The translations under genes were made by a program, and so were the position numbers. Below are positions 18,345-27,595 of a stretch of DNA of 64,000 nt, in pieces. How positions within the stretch are numbered: position 1 is the stretch's first letter; each line of letters begins with the position of its first letter. Source of the DNA: Cytophagales bacterium (GTDB lineage Bacteria; Bacteroidota; Bacteroidia; Cytophagales; 172606-1); assembly GCA_030446715.1 (NCBI GenBank), contig JAUJMU010000001.1, forward strand, positions 161,197 to 225,196, given 5' to 3'. The notes beneath the pieces are model-generated. The model made no database searches. It was not told the DNA's origin and saw nothing but the letters and a program-made list of their open reading frames with translations.

Positions 18345-19130
18345 TTATTCAAAGTACGACCGGACCCACTCTTCGCCCGACGCTTCGAGTTCGTCGTAAG
18401 TGCCCTCGGCGCCAAAGCGGCCTTCGTTCAGAATTGCGATCCGGTTAGCCGTTATACGGGCACAAGGCATATCATGGGTAATGATTACCGAAGAAACCCC
18501 GAAAGTCTCGCGCATGTGCAGAATCAGTTCGCTGATTTCGCGGGAAGTAATGGCATCCAGACCCGTGGTTGGTTCGTCGTAAAGCACGATTTCGGGCTTC
18601 AGCACCAGCGTACGCGCCAGGGCAATGCGTTTCTTCATGCCCCCCGACAGCTCGGCAGGCATTTTATGGATGGCCTCCAGCAGTCCTACGTGCTCCAGTA
18701 CTTCGGCAATGGCGTCCTTCATCTCCCCCTTCGACATCGGATCGGGTTGGCGCCTGAGCGGAAACTCCAGATTCTCACGTACCGACATGGAGTCGTACAG
18801 CGCGCCGCCCTGAAACAGGAAGCCTACTTTGCGGCGGATTGCCATCCAGTCTTCCTCCCTGTCCAGCGCCATGATGTTCTGCCCCAGTACGCAGAGTTCT
18901 CCTTTGTCAGGGGGTATCAGCCCCACCAGGCATTTGATCAGTACGGATTTGCCCATGCCCGACCGCCCCAGCACCACCAGATTTTCACTCTTGTGCAGGT
19001 TAAAAGACAGGCCTTTCAGGATTTTGTTGCCGTCAAATGCTTTATGAATGTTATGCGCCTCAATCACCCGCGGGACACCGGTGTCCGTGCGTGGCTGCCG
19101 TTTGAAATATTTTGTTGCTGTTTCGCTCAT
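18345..19130 (-). CDS. mlaF: ABC transporter ATP-binding protein (MlaF-like)
   Basis: Cytoplasmic ATPase driving the MCE transporter, 261 residues. Walker A GRSGMGKS spans residues 55-62, the signature is LSGGMKKR, Walker B is VLYDEPTTGLD and the H-loop is ITHD. The KKR within the signature is characteristic of the MlaF group. The N-terminal 20 residues form a short extension. It lies between the permease and MCE genes, with 76-102 bp spacers that carry the window's purine-biased intergenic repeat rather than promoters. Confidence 0.92.
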   Translation of the reverse strand: MSETATKYFKRQPRTDTGVPRVIEAHNIHKAFDGNKILKGLSFNLHKSENLVVLGRSGMGKSVLIKCLVGLIPPDKGELCVLGQNIMALDREEDWMAIRRKVGFLFQGGALYDSMSVRENLEFPLRRQPDPMSKGEMKDAIAEVLEHVGLLEAIHKMPAELSGGMKKRIALARTLVLKPEIVLYDEPTTGLDAITSREISELILHMRETFGVSSVIITHDMPCARITANRIAILNEGRFGAEGTYDELEASGEEWVRSYFE

Positions 19131-19232
19131 ACGTGGTCAGACGTTAAATGGGAGACGTCAGACAGGAAACCGGAGATTGGCATTTGATTGTTATTCTTTT
19201 TGATCTTATATCTCCAGTCTCCCGGCTGATGT

Positions 19233-20066
19233 CTAGTAAAAGATCAGGTGGGTAATCTGCACGGCCACCAGGTCCATGATAAAGATCAGAAATGAGGCCG
19301 CCACCACGGCTGAGTTGGCCGCCAGCCCCACACCGGCGGTGCCGCCCTGGGCATTGTAGCCCTTGTAACAGCCCACGATGCCGATGGCAAACCCGAACAG
19401 CACCGACTTGAACAGAGAGGAGAAAATATCGGGGAAGTCCGTAGCCGCGACCACCTTCTGCATGAACAACCGCATGGTCATATCACCCTCCAGATTCATG
19501 CCCACCCACGCCCCGATCAGCCCGATACCATCCGCGTAGAACACGAGTATCGGCACCATCAGCGTAGTTGCCAGTACCCGGGTCACTACGGTGTAATTAA
19601 AGGCATTGACGCCCGAAACGGCCATGGCATCCAGTTGCTCGGTTACTTTCATGGAACTGAGTTCGGCTCCGATCCCCGATCCCACCTTGCCCGCGCAGAT
19701 CATGGCGGTCAGCACCGGCCCGATTTCCCGGATAATTGAAAAGCTTACCATAGCGGGGATGTAAAACTCGGCCCCGAATTCTACCATCGTAGGCCGGGCC
19801 TGCAGCGTGAGCACCAGCCCGATGATGAAGCCGGAAAGGCCCACCAGCGACAGCGAACGGACGCCCAGCTGGTATAGTTGATTCAGCGTTTCCTGCCATT
19901 CGAAGGGTGGCTTGAACAGATTGGTGAAGAACCGGCCCGTAAACTGCGCAAGGCCGCCAGCCGTGACAAAGAAGCCGGCCACCGACGAAGGCATCCAGCT
20001 CCAGGCAGTGCGGCTCTCCGTCAGCTGCTCCGGCGGAGAGTTTGTTTCTTTATTTCTATCTGACAT
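19233..20066 (-). CDS. mlaE: ABC transporter permease (MlaE-like)
   Basis: Inner membrane permease of the MCE transporter. The start at 20066 (MSDRNKETNSPPEQL) gives 277 residues and removes an implausible 119-residue extension. Five or six hydrophobic segments are visible, with the family motifs REIGPVLTAMICAGKVGSGIGAEL (quoted only in part: EIGPVLTAMICAGK) and MKVTEQLDAMAV near residues 130-165. It is the first gene of the operon, with the promoter presumably in 20067-20298. The operon also ends in a clear terminator at 17087-17129. Confidence 0.92.
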   Translation of the reverse strand: MSDRNKETNSPPEQLTESRTAWSWMPSSVAGFFVTAGGLAQFTGRFFTNLFKPPFEWQETLNQLYQLGVRSLSLVGLSGFIIGLVLTLQARPTMVEFGAEFYIPAMVSFSIIREIGPVLTAMICAGKVGSGIGAELSSMKVTEQLDAMAVSGVNAFNYTVVTRVLATTLMVPILVFYADGIGLIGAWVGMNLEGDMTMRLFMQKVVAATDFPDIFSSLFKSVLFGFAIGIVGCYKGYNAQGGTAGVGLAANSAVVAASFLIFIMDLVAVQITHLIFY

Positions 20067-20260
20067 AAAATGAGTACAAAAAAGAGGATAAAGTCTTGTA
20101 CGGAAAACGGGGCAAGAGTTTTCACCAGGGAAGAGAGCAATGAGAAGCGGGAAGTGCGCCGTTCCCGGGTGACCGGAAGCAGCCGGGTAATTGACAGGCC
20201 GGAGGCCCTGCCGATAATCGTCACCCGGCCGGAGCCGGGCGGCTGCGGACGGTACCCAAA

Positions 20261-20298
20261 GGTCTGACAACGAGAAACGGATAACGAATAACCAACAA
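20261..20298. repeat. CAACGAATAAC-type intergenic repeat
   Basis: Degenerate tandem units (CAACGAGAAACGGATAACG, AATAACCAACAACT) directly follow the end of the CNNM gene. The same kind of text occurs near 48755-48787, 59703-59745 and 59815-59845. Confidence 0.6.
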
Positions 20299-21594
20299 CT
20301 ACCCTTCCTCTTCCTCCACCCGCACCAGCACTTTGTCAATCCGGTTGCCATCCATGTCGACAATCTCGAAGTGCATGCCGTTCCAGGAAAAGGTTTCGCC
20401 GGTTTTGGGAATCTGGCGGGCAATGTTGAAGATCAGTCCGCCAAGGGTGTGGAAGCCGGCCCGTTCTTCGGGGTCTATGTCGGGCAGCTCAAAGTAGGAC
20501 ACAAACTCGTCAAACGGAATCAGGGCGTCGATCAGGTACGAACCGTCTTCCCGCTCCACAATTTCAGCATCCTCTTCCGCGGCTTCTTGCAGGTCGCCTA
20601 CCATGGCCTCAAAAAGGTCCTTCATGGAAACCAGGCCCTGCACGGTACCGAACTCATCCACCACCACGGCAATGCGGATTTTGTTGGCTTTAAACTGTTC
20701 AAGCACCCGGAAGGCTTTCATGGTTTCAGGAATGAACAACGCCTTTTCTACCATGGCGTGCCAGTCTACCTGCTCATTCTGGAGGAGGGTCTGGAGGAAT
20801 TTCTTGGTATTGATAATGCCGATCACATCATCCAGCGAGTTGCGGCAAACGGGAAAGTTGCTGTACTCCGACTGCAGAATGGTCTGCTTGATGCTTTCAA
20901 ACTCGTCGTTGATGTCAATCCACTCCACGTCCAGCTTGTTGGTCATGATGGAACCGACGCGGCGGTCACTGAGGGCAAAAACGCGTTCCACGATGTCCTG
21001 CTCCACTTCTTCAAACACGCCAAGGTTGGTGCCCTGGGCAATCAGTGAGGTTACCTCTTCTTCCGTCACGGCGGGCTCATCCGATGGTTTCAGCCGGAAC
21101 AAGCGCAGCAGACCTTCCGTCGAGATGCTCAGCAGCCATACCAGCGGCGCGGTGATCTTCGAGATTACGTTCATGGGCCGTGCCATTACGGACGCAATGA
21201 CTTCGGGATTATGCATGCCGAGCCGCTTGGGCACCAGTTCGCCCAGTACAAGGGAGAGGTAAGTGATAAAAAGAACGATCAGAAACACGGAAATGCCCTG
21301 GCTGTAGTTGTGGAGCTGCGGGATCCGGGCAATATGGGCGGCCAGCAGCTTCGACAGGTTGGCGCCGCTGAACACCCCCGTCAGGATGCCGATCAGGGTA
21401 ATGCCGATCTGAACCGTGGAGAGAAAAGTATTGGGGGAATTGGCTAGTTCGAGGGCAGCTTCGGCTCCTTTGTTACCTTTCTGGGCTATGCTTTCCAGGC
21501 GCGATTTCCGGGAGGAAACAATGGCTATTTCGGCCATTGAGAAGACTCCGTTGATGATCACTAAAAGAAGGATTATACCTATTTCCGAGCCCAT
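20299..21594 (-). CDS. CNNM/CorC-type membrane protein with CBS domains
   Basis: Inner membrane protein of the hemolysin C / CNNM family, linked to magnesium or cobalt efflux. The start at 21594 (MGSEIGIILLLVIIN) gives 431 residues. Domains in order: CNNM transmembrane domain (DUF21) to about residue 190 with EIAIVSSRKSRLE near residue 20, two CBS domains (around GSIMTNKLDVEWID and IRIAVVVDEFGTVQGLV) and a C-terminal CorC_HlyC domain (DEFVSYFELPDI). A longer frame to 21807 reads through non-coding text. It stands alone between the mla operon and a secreted protein gene. Confidence 0.9.
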   Translation of the reverse strand: MGSEIGIILLLVIINGVFSMAEIAIVSSRKSRLESIAQKGNKGAEAALELANSPNTFLSTVQIGITLIGILTGVFSGANLSKLLAAHIARIPQLHNYSQGISVFLIVLFITYLSLVLGELVPKRLGMHNPEVIASVMARPMNVISKITAPLVWLLSISTEGLLRLFRLKPSDEPAVTEEEVTSLIAQGTNLGVFEEVEQDIVERVFALSDRRVGSIMTNKLDVEWIDINDEFESIKQTILQSEYSNFPVCRNSLDDVIGIINTKKFLQTLLQNEQVDWHAMVEKALFIPETMKAFRVLEQFKANKIRIAVVVDEFGTVQGLVSMKDLFEAMVGDLQEAAEEDAEIVEREDGSYLIDALIPFDEFVSYFELPDIDPEERAGFHTLGGLIFNIARQIPKTGETFSWNGMHFEIVDMDGNRIDKVLVRVEEEEG

Positions 21595-22008
21595 GTGGGT
21601 TTTTAAACGTTGGCTTGCAGCGCAATATACTATAAAGGTGAAAATAAAGTTCGGATGATTCCGGTGGCGGCCGTTGTGCCGGCCCAGGCACCTGGACGGC
21701 GCTTGAAAAGCGGGCAGCCTTGCCAAAGGCAGTATTGGAATAATACCACAGTACACAGGACTGCCACCCCTATATGCAGCTCCTGATATTACACAGACTG
21801 CCCGCAATTCTCATGTAAGTTGGGTTACCTTATGCGAAGGTACTTTTACGAAAAACGGCTCACTAAAGTTGCCATTGCCTGTCACTTTTCGAACAAATTA
21901 TTTGATTTTTTGATGAAAATGAAGGGTTAACTGACAATTATGGGGTGGGCACTTGCAGGTTAAATGTCTATACAATTATTTCCAGAGTACTAAAACCAAC
22001 CAGCATGT
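21595..22008. other. Divergent intergenic region (414 bp)
   Basis: Holds the promoters for the CNNM gene (minus) and the large secreted protein gene (plus). On the plus strand TTG at 21816 and TACTTTTA at about 21838 form a near-consensus Bacteroidota promoter. No repeat or RNA structure stood out. Confidence 0.4.
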
Positions 22009-23994
22009 ATGAAAAGTAACAAAAATTCACCAAAATCACTGTGTTCACCCCCCTCCCGCTCCGGACGCGGCGTCAGTCCGGTCAGATACAAGCAACTGGC
22101 AATTGTCCTAAATCTGATCTTGTGCAGCTGCTTTGGAGCACAGGCGCAGACGCCCTTTGTGACCGGTACCCGGACCGGCACCCTCCAGAACCAGGTTCCT
22201 TCCGACAAGTGGCAGGAGCAGATCCTCAACCCCGACGGCAGCATCAACTGGGGCCAGTACAACTTCGTAGCTGCCAATTACAACCGCAGCGACATTCTCG
22301 ATTACCGGCTCGGACCGCGGTACAACTATTACCATTCCGGGGCCGGCAGCTTCCCTACGGCCCCTCAGACGGGCTCAGGCGGGTGGTTTCCCGGCCCTTA
22401 TGATTACGCCTCCACCGATCCGGCCCGCACCGACTGGCACCAGATGTCGGGCCAGCTGCTTTACGCACCGGATGCCGGCAACGACCCGGGCATGGCCCGG
22501 GCCCGCACCGGTACCACCATCTGCCTGTCCAATGGCCAGACGGTAAACGACCTCCGGATCGGCTGGACGCCCGACTACGGCAACTACTTCAACGAAAACC
22601 CCGATGCTGCCACCCGGCAGGCGGCATGGCTGAGTGCTTCAGGCGGTAGCCTGCCCACACCGGCAATAGCCGTGGCACGGGCCAAATACATGGCCAGCAT
22701 GTCGGGCATCAGCGTGTTCCGGAACGGAATTGTAGGCATTACCACCACCGGCAACGACCCCAACACCTGGAAGATCGACAACAATGATTACGGCACCTGG
22801 CGCATTCAGCCCGAGTACCCGTTTGTGAAGCTGGCCAACGGCAAAGTGCCAACGGCCGTAGCCATGACCCTCAACCACGAGTTTGCCCTGGTGACTGTGT
22901 GGGACACGATCAGCCGCAAGGGCCAGCTGGCCGTCATTTCCATCGAGAGCACCCTGCCCCGGGCCGACGCCTTCTACAGCGGCTCGCCTTACTACTGGGG
23001 TGTTCCGAATTACGGGCGGGTCAGCCGTCTGAAGCTGCTCGGGTACGTAGACCTGCCCGTAGCGGCGCCTACTTCAGTGCAGGCAACCGCTGATCTGGGC
23101 ATTGCCATGGGCCGTACCGAAAACGGCGGCGACCAGGCCAGTGACCGGCCCGACTTCAGCCAGCAGGCTGAACGCGACCGGTGGTATAACTGGTCGGGCA
23201 ACTATTACCAGCAGACCTCCAAAGCCGGCTACGCAGTGATTGCCTCCCGGGCCGAAGACAAAGTGGTATTCGTAGACCTGCAGCCGCTGTATAGCTACCT
23301 GCGCGACATGATGTTTACGACTGCATCCAATTACTACGCTACCACCAGTACCGGCATGGGCGACAGCCAATGGCCGCATACGTTCAACCATGCACCGCAG
23401 CAACGGCCGGTAGTAACGGCTAGCCTTCCCGTGCCGTCCCCAACGGCCGTGGCAGCCGGTTACCGCCGCGACGGTGCTTTCTTCTGGGACCAGAGCGATT
23501 ACGACGGCCACACTTTCGGCTCCACCGCCTACGTGGCTTCGATGGATGGCAGCCTGCGGTTGTTTGACGTGGGCATGCTCAATACCCACTCTTCGGGTAC
23601 CAAGCCTGCCCCTTCCCTGACCCGTACGGTGACCATCGGCAAGAATCCAACCTTTATGGCCTACGGCGTGCAAGGTGGTCCTTCTACCAACAACCTGGTG
23701 ATCACCTGCCGGGGCGACCGGGCAGTGTACCAGGTCAGGCCGGATGGCAGCGTGGCACAGGTGCTGACAGACAGCCGCCTTCAGGATCCGGTAGCCGCCG
23801 AAGTCGCCTTCATGTGGCGCGGCTGCGGCGGGGTTGCTCTGGTATCGGTAATGGACTACAGCGGCAAGCAAGCGGTCAATTACGTAACCCGCCGGTACAA
23901 CGGCTACAGCGGCACCGACACTGGTTTCCAGTTTGGCTTCGCCACTCCGGTACCGGGTATGCCTTTCATGTTTTCGGTAGCCGAGGTGTTGTAG
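22009..23994 (+). CDS. Large secreted protein of unknown function
   Basis: A 661-residue exported protein not recognised as a known family. After an unusual polar lead-in (MKSNKNSPKSLCSPPSRSG) comes a hydrophobic signal segment (LAIVLNLILCSCFGAQAQ). The mature part is rich in Tyr, Trp, Gly and Asn. It has repeated strand-turn features such as VAMTLNHEFALVTVWD, GYAVIASRAEDKVVFVDL, AYVASMDGSLRLFDVG and AYGVQGGPSTNNLVIT, which suggest a beta-propeller-like fold; this is inference. No type IX sorting domain was seen, as the protein ends MPFMFSVAEVL. It precedes a PA14-ricin gene by 138 bases and may share a function with it. Confidence 0.75.
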   Translation: MKSNKNSPKSLCSPPSRSGRGVSPVRYKQLAIVLNLILCSCFGAQAQTPFVTGTRTGTLQNQVPSDKWQEQILNPDGSINWGQYNFVAANYNRSDILDYRLGPRYNYYHSGAGSFPTAPQTGSGGWFPGPYDYASTDPARTDWHQMSGQLLYAPDAGNDPGMARARTGTTICLSNGQTVNDLRIGWTPDYGNYFNENPDAATRQAAWLSASGGSLPTPAIAVARAKYMASMSGISVFRNGIVGITTTGNDPNTWKIDNNDYGTWRIQPEYPFVKLANGKVPTAVAMTLNHEFALVTVWDTISRKGQLAVISIESTLPRADAFYSGSPYYWGVPNYGRVSRLKLLGYVDLPVAAPTSVQATADLGIAMGRTENGGDQASDRPDFSQQAERDRWYNWSGNYYQQTSKAGYAVIASRAEDKVVFVDLQPLYSYLRDMMFTTASNYYATTSTGMGDSQWPHTFNHAPQQRPVVTASLPVPSPTAVAAGYRRDGAFFWDQSDYDGHTFGSTAYVASMDGSLRLFDVGMLNTHSSGTKPAPSLTRTVTIGKNPTFMAYGVQGGPSTNNLVITCRGDRAVYQVRPDGSVAQVLTDSRLQDPVAAEVAFMWRGCGGVALVSVMDYSGKQAVNYVTRRYNGYSGTDTGFQFGFATPVPGMPFMFSVAEVL

Positions 23995-24132
23995 CTTCCG
24001 GCAGGCAGGTGTATTGAGACGGGAGATCTGAGACCCTGAGCCCTCCCTTAACCGCTCTAAGTGGATTCCACTACATCTCCTCTCTATTTGTCCATTCAGT
24101 TTCAACCAACTATTGTCAATCATTCACCGGTA

Positions 24133-25922
24133 ATGAAAATCATAAATCTTTTTGATACTTCCCCTTCGCCTGCTTCGGGTGGAGGCAGAACAAGACAGGC
24201 TTTGCTGAGCCTGTTGTGCCTGCTACATCTCACCTTTGCCGCAGGCCAGACTACCTGGATGGGCATGACCTTCACGGTGGGCAGCACTCCCGTATCCATC
24301 AACTCGCTGGGCCGGCTGATGGCCCCCGGCAACTCGGCTTCGCATCAGCTGAAACTGGTGCAGGCCAGCGACGGAGAAGACGTGCCTGGCAGTGTCGTAA
24401 ACCTTTCAATGGCCGGCGGCACGGTGGGTTCTTTTCAATATGCCTCTTTGCCGCGCACTGTAACGCTGCACCCCAATACCACCTACTACCTGGTGAGCAG
24501 CGAAACCCAGGGGGCGACTCCTGGTACGGCGCTACCACCAGTGTATCTACTACTGAGGTAGCGGCCTGCAATGGCGGCGTATTCTGGGACGGAGGCGGCT
24601 GGACCGTTCATGGCGGTTACAACAACATGTTTGTGCCGGTGAGCTTTACTTACGGTCCGCGTGACCCCGACAACGTCACGGACACCTCCAACGGCCTTGA
24701 TTTTGCTTATTATGAGTTTAATACACTCTATAATCTGGGCGATCACTGGTGGCAGTACCTGCCGGAACTGAGTACCCTGTCGCCGCTGAGAACCGGCACC
24801 AAATCAAACTTCGAAATTTCCGGCAACTCGCGTCCTGACAACTTCATCTTCCGCTTTACGGGCTACATTGATGTGCCGGCTACGGGTACTTATACCTTCT
24901 ACACTTTCGCCGACGATGCCTGCGACCTGTATATCGGCGGGGCGCTGGTGGTATTCAACAAATCGGTGCGTGAAGAGAGCGGCAAAATTGACCTGAAAGC
25001 TGGCAAACACGCCATCTCCGTCGTGTTCACCGAGTTACGCAGTGATCAGATTCTGCACCACGTCCGGTACGAAGGGCCGGGCGTAGTCAAACAGAACATT
25101 CCGGCCGGCCAGCTGCACCGCGGCGGTACCGTTTCTGCCGATCCGGCTCCGGTGGCAGCCGTTCCGGCAGAGCTAATGCAGCCGGCGCCAATCCCGGCTT
25201 CGGGAGGCTTCTCCGGTTTTTACCAGCTCACGGCAAAGCACAGTGGCAAAGTCGTTGACGTGGCCAACGAATCTACAGCCAACGGAGCCCGTGCATTCCA
25301 GTGGGTAAACAATGGTGGCCATAACCAGCACTGGTCGCTGCTGGACGCCGGCGACGGGTACTACCGGATCGTGGCCCGCCACAGTGGTAAATCTTTGAGT
25401 GTCAGCAACTCCATCGGCGAAACGCAGCAGTCCGACTACACCGGTGCCGATACCCAGAAGTGGCTGATAGAACCTGCCGGCGACGGATTCTATAAGCTTA
25501 CCAACAAAGGCACCGGGCGGGTACTCGACGTAGCGGGCATTTCTCAGGCCGACGGAGCCCGCATTCTCCAGTGGACCTACAACGGCGGCGACCATCAGAA
25601 GTGGCGGCTGGAACAGGTAAGCTCCGGTGCCAGAGCCGCGGCTGACAAGATGGACCCTGCTGCGTCTGACCCGCAGATTTTGATGTTCCCCAATCCGGCC
25701 ACGGACAAGGTACAGATCAACTACAATGCCGGGGCCGCCGGCAAGGGAAAGGTGACGGTATCCGATGCGGCTTCGCAGCAGGGTCTTACCCGCACCTACA
25801 GCCTGCAACCCGGCAGCAACGTACTCAACCTCGATGTAAGCAGCCTGAAAACGGGCATTTACTTCCTGCACTTTGCCGCTGACGGCAAGGAGGTAACCCG
25901 CAAGCTGGTGGTGGCGAAGTAA
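24133..25922 (+). pseudogene. PA14 / ricin-type lectin / T9SS protein, one frameshift
   Basis: Two frames join into one secreted protein of about 595 residues. The first (from ATG 24133) has a signal peptide (LLSLLCLLHLTFAAGQ) and a beta-rich domain ending NTTYYLVSSETQG. The second continues GDSWYGATTSVSTTE with a PA14 domain (FTGYIDVPATGTYTFYTFAD), a ricin-type beta-trefoil with three repeats (VVDVAN, SLSVSN, VLDVAG, each with a following QxW) and a type IX sorting domain ending EVTRKLVVAK. The switch lies in a run of five G at 24510-24514; one more G would restore one frame. It may be a sequencing error, a real mutation or phase variation. Carbohydrate binding is likely. Confidence 0.75.
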
Positions 25923-25993
25923 GGCCAGCCATCCGCTGATTCAGGCGTCCGCGTCCGGGTCAGCGACCTGGTAAGAAAAATGGTGTACCTGAA

Positions 25994-26029
25994 ACAGCCC
26001 TGACGCACCCTGTCAGGGCTGTTTTTTTT
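25994..26029 (+). terminator. Terminator after the PA14-ricin gene
   Basis: A perfect 10-bp stem ACAGCCCTGA / TCAGGGCTGT (25994-26003 with 26013-26022) followed by eight T. Confidence 0.9.
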
Positions 26030-26190
26030 GAAGATCCGCCTGACCTGTTGTTGTTTAACAGAAAAAGTCTTTTCAAAATACTTTCTGAGCAGGATCAGGC
26101 AAGGAAAATTCAATTTGTTTCGATCAGACGGGGCCTTTTTACGTATTCCTAAAGAAACAATATAATTTGTCAGACTTAAAAAAGAGTATC

Positions 26191-26721
26191 ATGAACCTGA
26201 AATCAATTAGTCTTTCGGCCATTGTCATATCATCCCTGGGCTTTTTCTCCTGTAACCGGACACCAGTCGCGGGTGCATACGGAACTGCCCAACCCTACGG
26301 AACGGGCCAGCCTTACGGCGTAAACCAGCCTTATGCTACAAATCAGGCCTACGGCAACACCACGCAAAGCACTGCCGTGGCCAATCTCAATACGGTAGAA
26401 ACCCTTGACGCCGAAATAGACCGCCTGAAGAATGAGCGGCGGGAAATCAGGAACAGCCAGCAGGAAGACCGCATCAGCAACCGGGAGGCCCGTAATCTGC
26501 GCCGCGACAACAACACGCAGTTGAAAGCAGCCCGCAAACACCGGAGTGTGCTGAAAAGGGCACAGCGGCAGAGTAATCAGGCGGAAAGGGCCCGGCGGCA
26601 GGAAATCCGCGCCCAGCGCCGGCTAGAACGGGCTCAGCGGAAAGCTGACCGGAAATCCCTGCAGTTGCAGCGGTCAAACCAGGACCTGCGGGATAATCGG
26701 ATCAACCGGAGCAATCAGTAG
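26191..26721 (+). CDS. Lipoprotein with YGxxQP repeats and a charged helical tail
   Basis: A 176-residue protein with a lipoprotein signal (AIVISSLGFFSC, lipidated Cys at about 21). Residues 25-60 hold short repeats of the type YGTGQPYG and YATNQAYG, a likely flexible spacer. From about residue 65 the protein is strongly helical and rich in Arg and Gln (RRQEIRAQRRLERAQRK), perhaps a coiled coil that could contact nucleic acid, peptidoglycan or envelope lipids. ATAATTTG at 26162-26169, 22 bases before the ATG, resembles a -7 element and supports the ATG at 26191. Function unknown. Confidence 0.75.
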   Translation: MNLKSISLSAIVISSLGFFSCNRTPVAGAYGTAQPYGTGQPYGVNQPYATNQAYGNTTQSTAVANLNTVETLDAEIDRLKNERREIRNSQQEDRISNREARNLRRDNNTQLKAARKHRSVLKRAQRQSNQAERARRQEIRAQRRLERAQRKADRKSLQLQRSNQDLRDNRINRSNQ

Positions 26722-26889
26722 AGGAAATCTGAACTTGCCGGTGCAGGTATATTTATCTTCTGGTGACTCAGGCAGAAGATGAATACACCTGCCTGTTTTC
26801 TCTTTATTCTGTAAAGGAACGGGAGACGGGGCACAATACCGGGAAAGGTTACATACCAGACTTGTTAACTCCTGTCCCTCCGGGCATTA

Positions 26890-27185
26890 CGAAGAACCAC
26901 CCCCGGCCCCTCCTTGAAGGAAAGAGGGGAGGCTGCACTGCCATTTCCTGCGTAAAGAACAGACATCTGGATAATCAGTGTCAGTGTCCGGATTCAGAAA
27001 AGATTCCTTGCATTCCCTCTTTTTATGCAGGCTACCATTATAACACATTTTATAACTAACTGTTAGTCAGATCGCTGCGCCTCCCCTCCCTTTCGGGGCT
27101 ACGGTTAGGACATGTCTTTCAACTGACTGTAAATCAGCTCGCTGTTGCTCCCCTCTCCTTGGGAGAGGGGCTGGGGGTGAGGTCC
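26890..27185. repeat. CCCCTCTCC-type intergenic repeats
   Basis: At least three copies or fragments of a C-rich/G-rich inverted repeat of the form CCCCTC...GAGGGG: 26895-26937, 27076-27100 and 27146-27182. The last is the fullest, with a GGGAGAGGGGCTGGGGGTGA core. The gap 26722-27595 (874 bp) has no gene; besides these it holds a family A hairpin, a 12-bp hairpin and a terminator described separately. Confidence 0.6.
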
Positions 27186-27205
27186 CATAAGGGCCCAGAC
27201 AGGCA

Positions 27206-27242
27206 GTCGATAAAAAGCACGAAGCAGAGCTTCGCGCTATCG
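27206..27242. repeat. Hairpin repeat family A, single copy
   Basis: Contains AAAAAGCACGAAGCAGAGCT and continues TTCGCGCTATCGGG, matching the right arm of the pair at 11088-11255 with one or two differences. Confidence 0.75.
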
Positions 27243-27336
27243 GGAAGGCAGGGATCAGCCGGAACGGTACCTGACTGCTCAGCCGCAAGGCTGCACCCTG
27301 CGGGAATGAAGGAGGTAGGAGCAAAGGCTTTCGTCG

Positions 27337-27364
27337 CTGGTTCAAGCGTGGACGCTTGAACCAG
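27337..27364. other. Perfect 12-bp hairpin
   Basis: CTGGTTCAAGCG and CGCTTGAACCAG flank a four-base TGGA loop. It has no T-run and is not part of an obvious gene; its AAGCG/CGCTT centre resembles the inner arms of repeat family C. Confidence 0.5.
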
Positions 27365-27477
27365 TCGGGATCAGTCTGGAACAAGCCGGTCTGACAATAT
27401 CTGAATCCGTCGAAAACAACCCGTACCGGATCTATGTTAAATTTTCGTTACCTAACACCATGATTACCAATCTGCAG

Positions 27478-27508
27478 AGCCGTCCGTAACCCACGGGCGG
27501 CTTTTTTT
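27478..27508 (+). terminator. Terminator without an obvious upstream gene
   Basis: A 10-bp stem (27478-27487 with 27493-27502, one G-T pair) followed by seven T. No open frame ends shortly upstream; the last plus-strand gene ends at 26721. It may end a small RNA or a lost gene, or insulate dnaE. Confidence 0.65.
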
Positions 27509-27595
27509 ATGCTTCCAACTCTGCCCGACTTTTGATACTTTTAACCATCCCTTCCCCATTCAAAATTCAGCATTCAACATTTATAATTTTCCAAA

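Noticed and set aside
23074..24123. A 349-residue minus-strand frame opposite the large secreted protein
   Set aside because: The plus-strand gene has a signal peptide and protein-like composition; the minus frame has none and is explained by codon bias.
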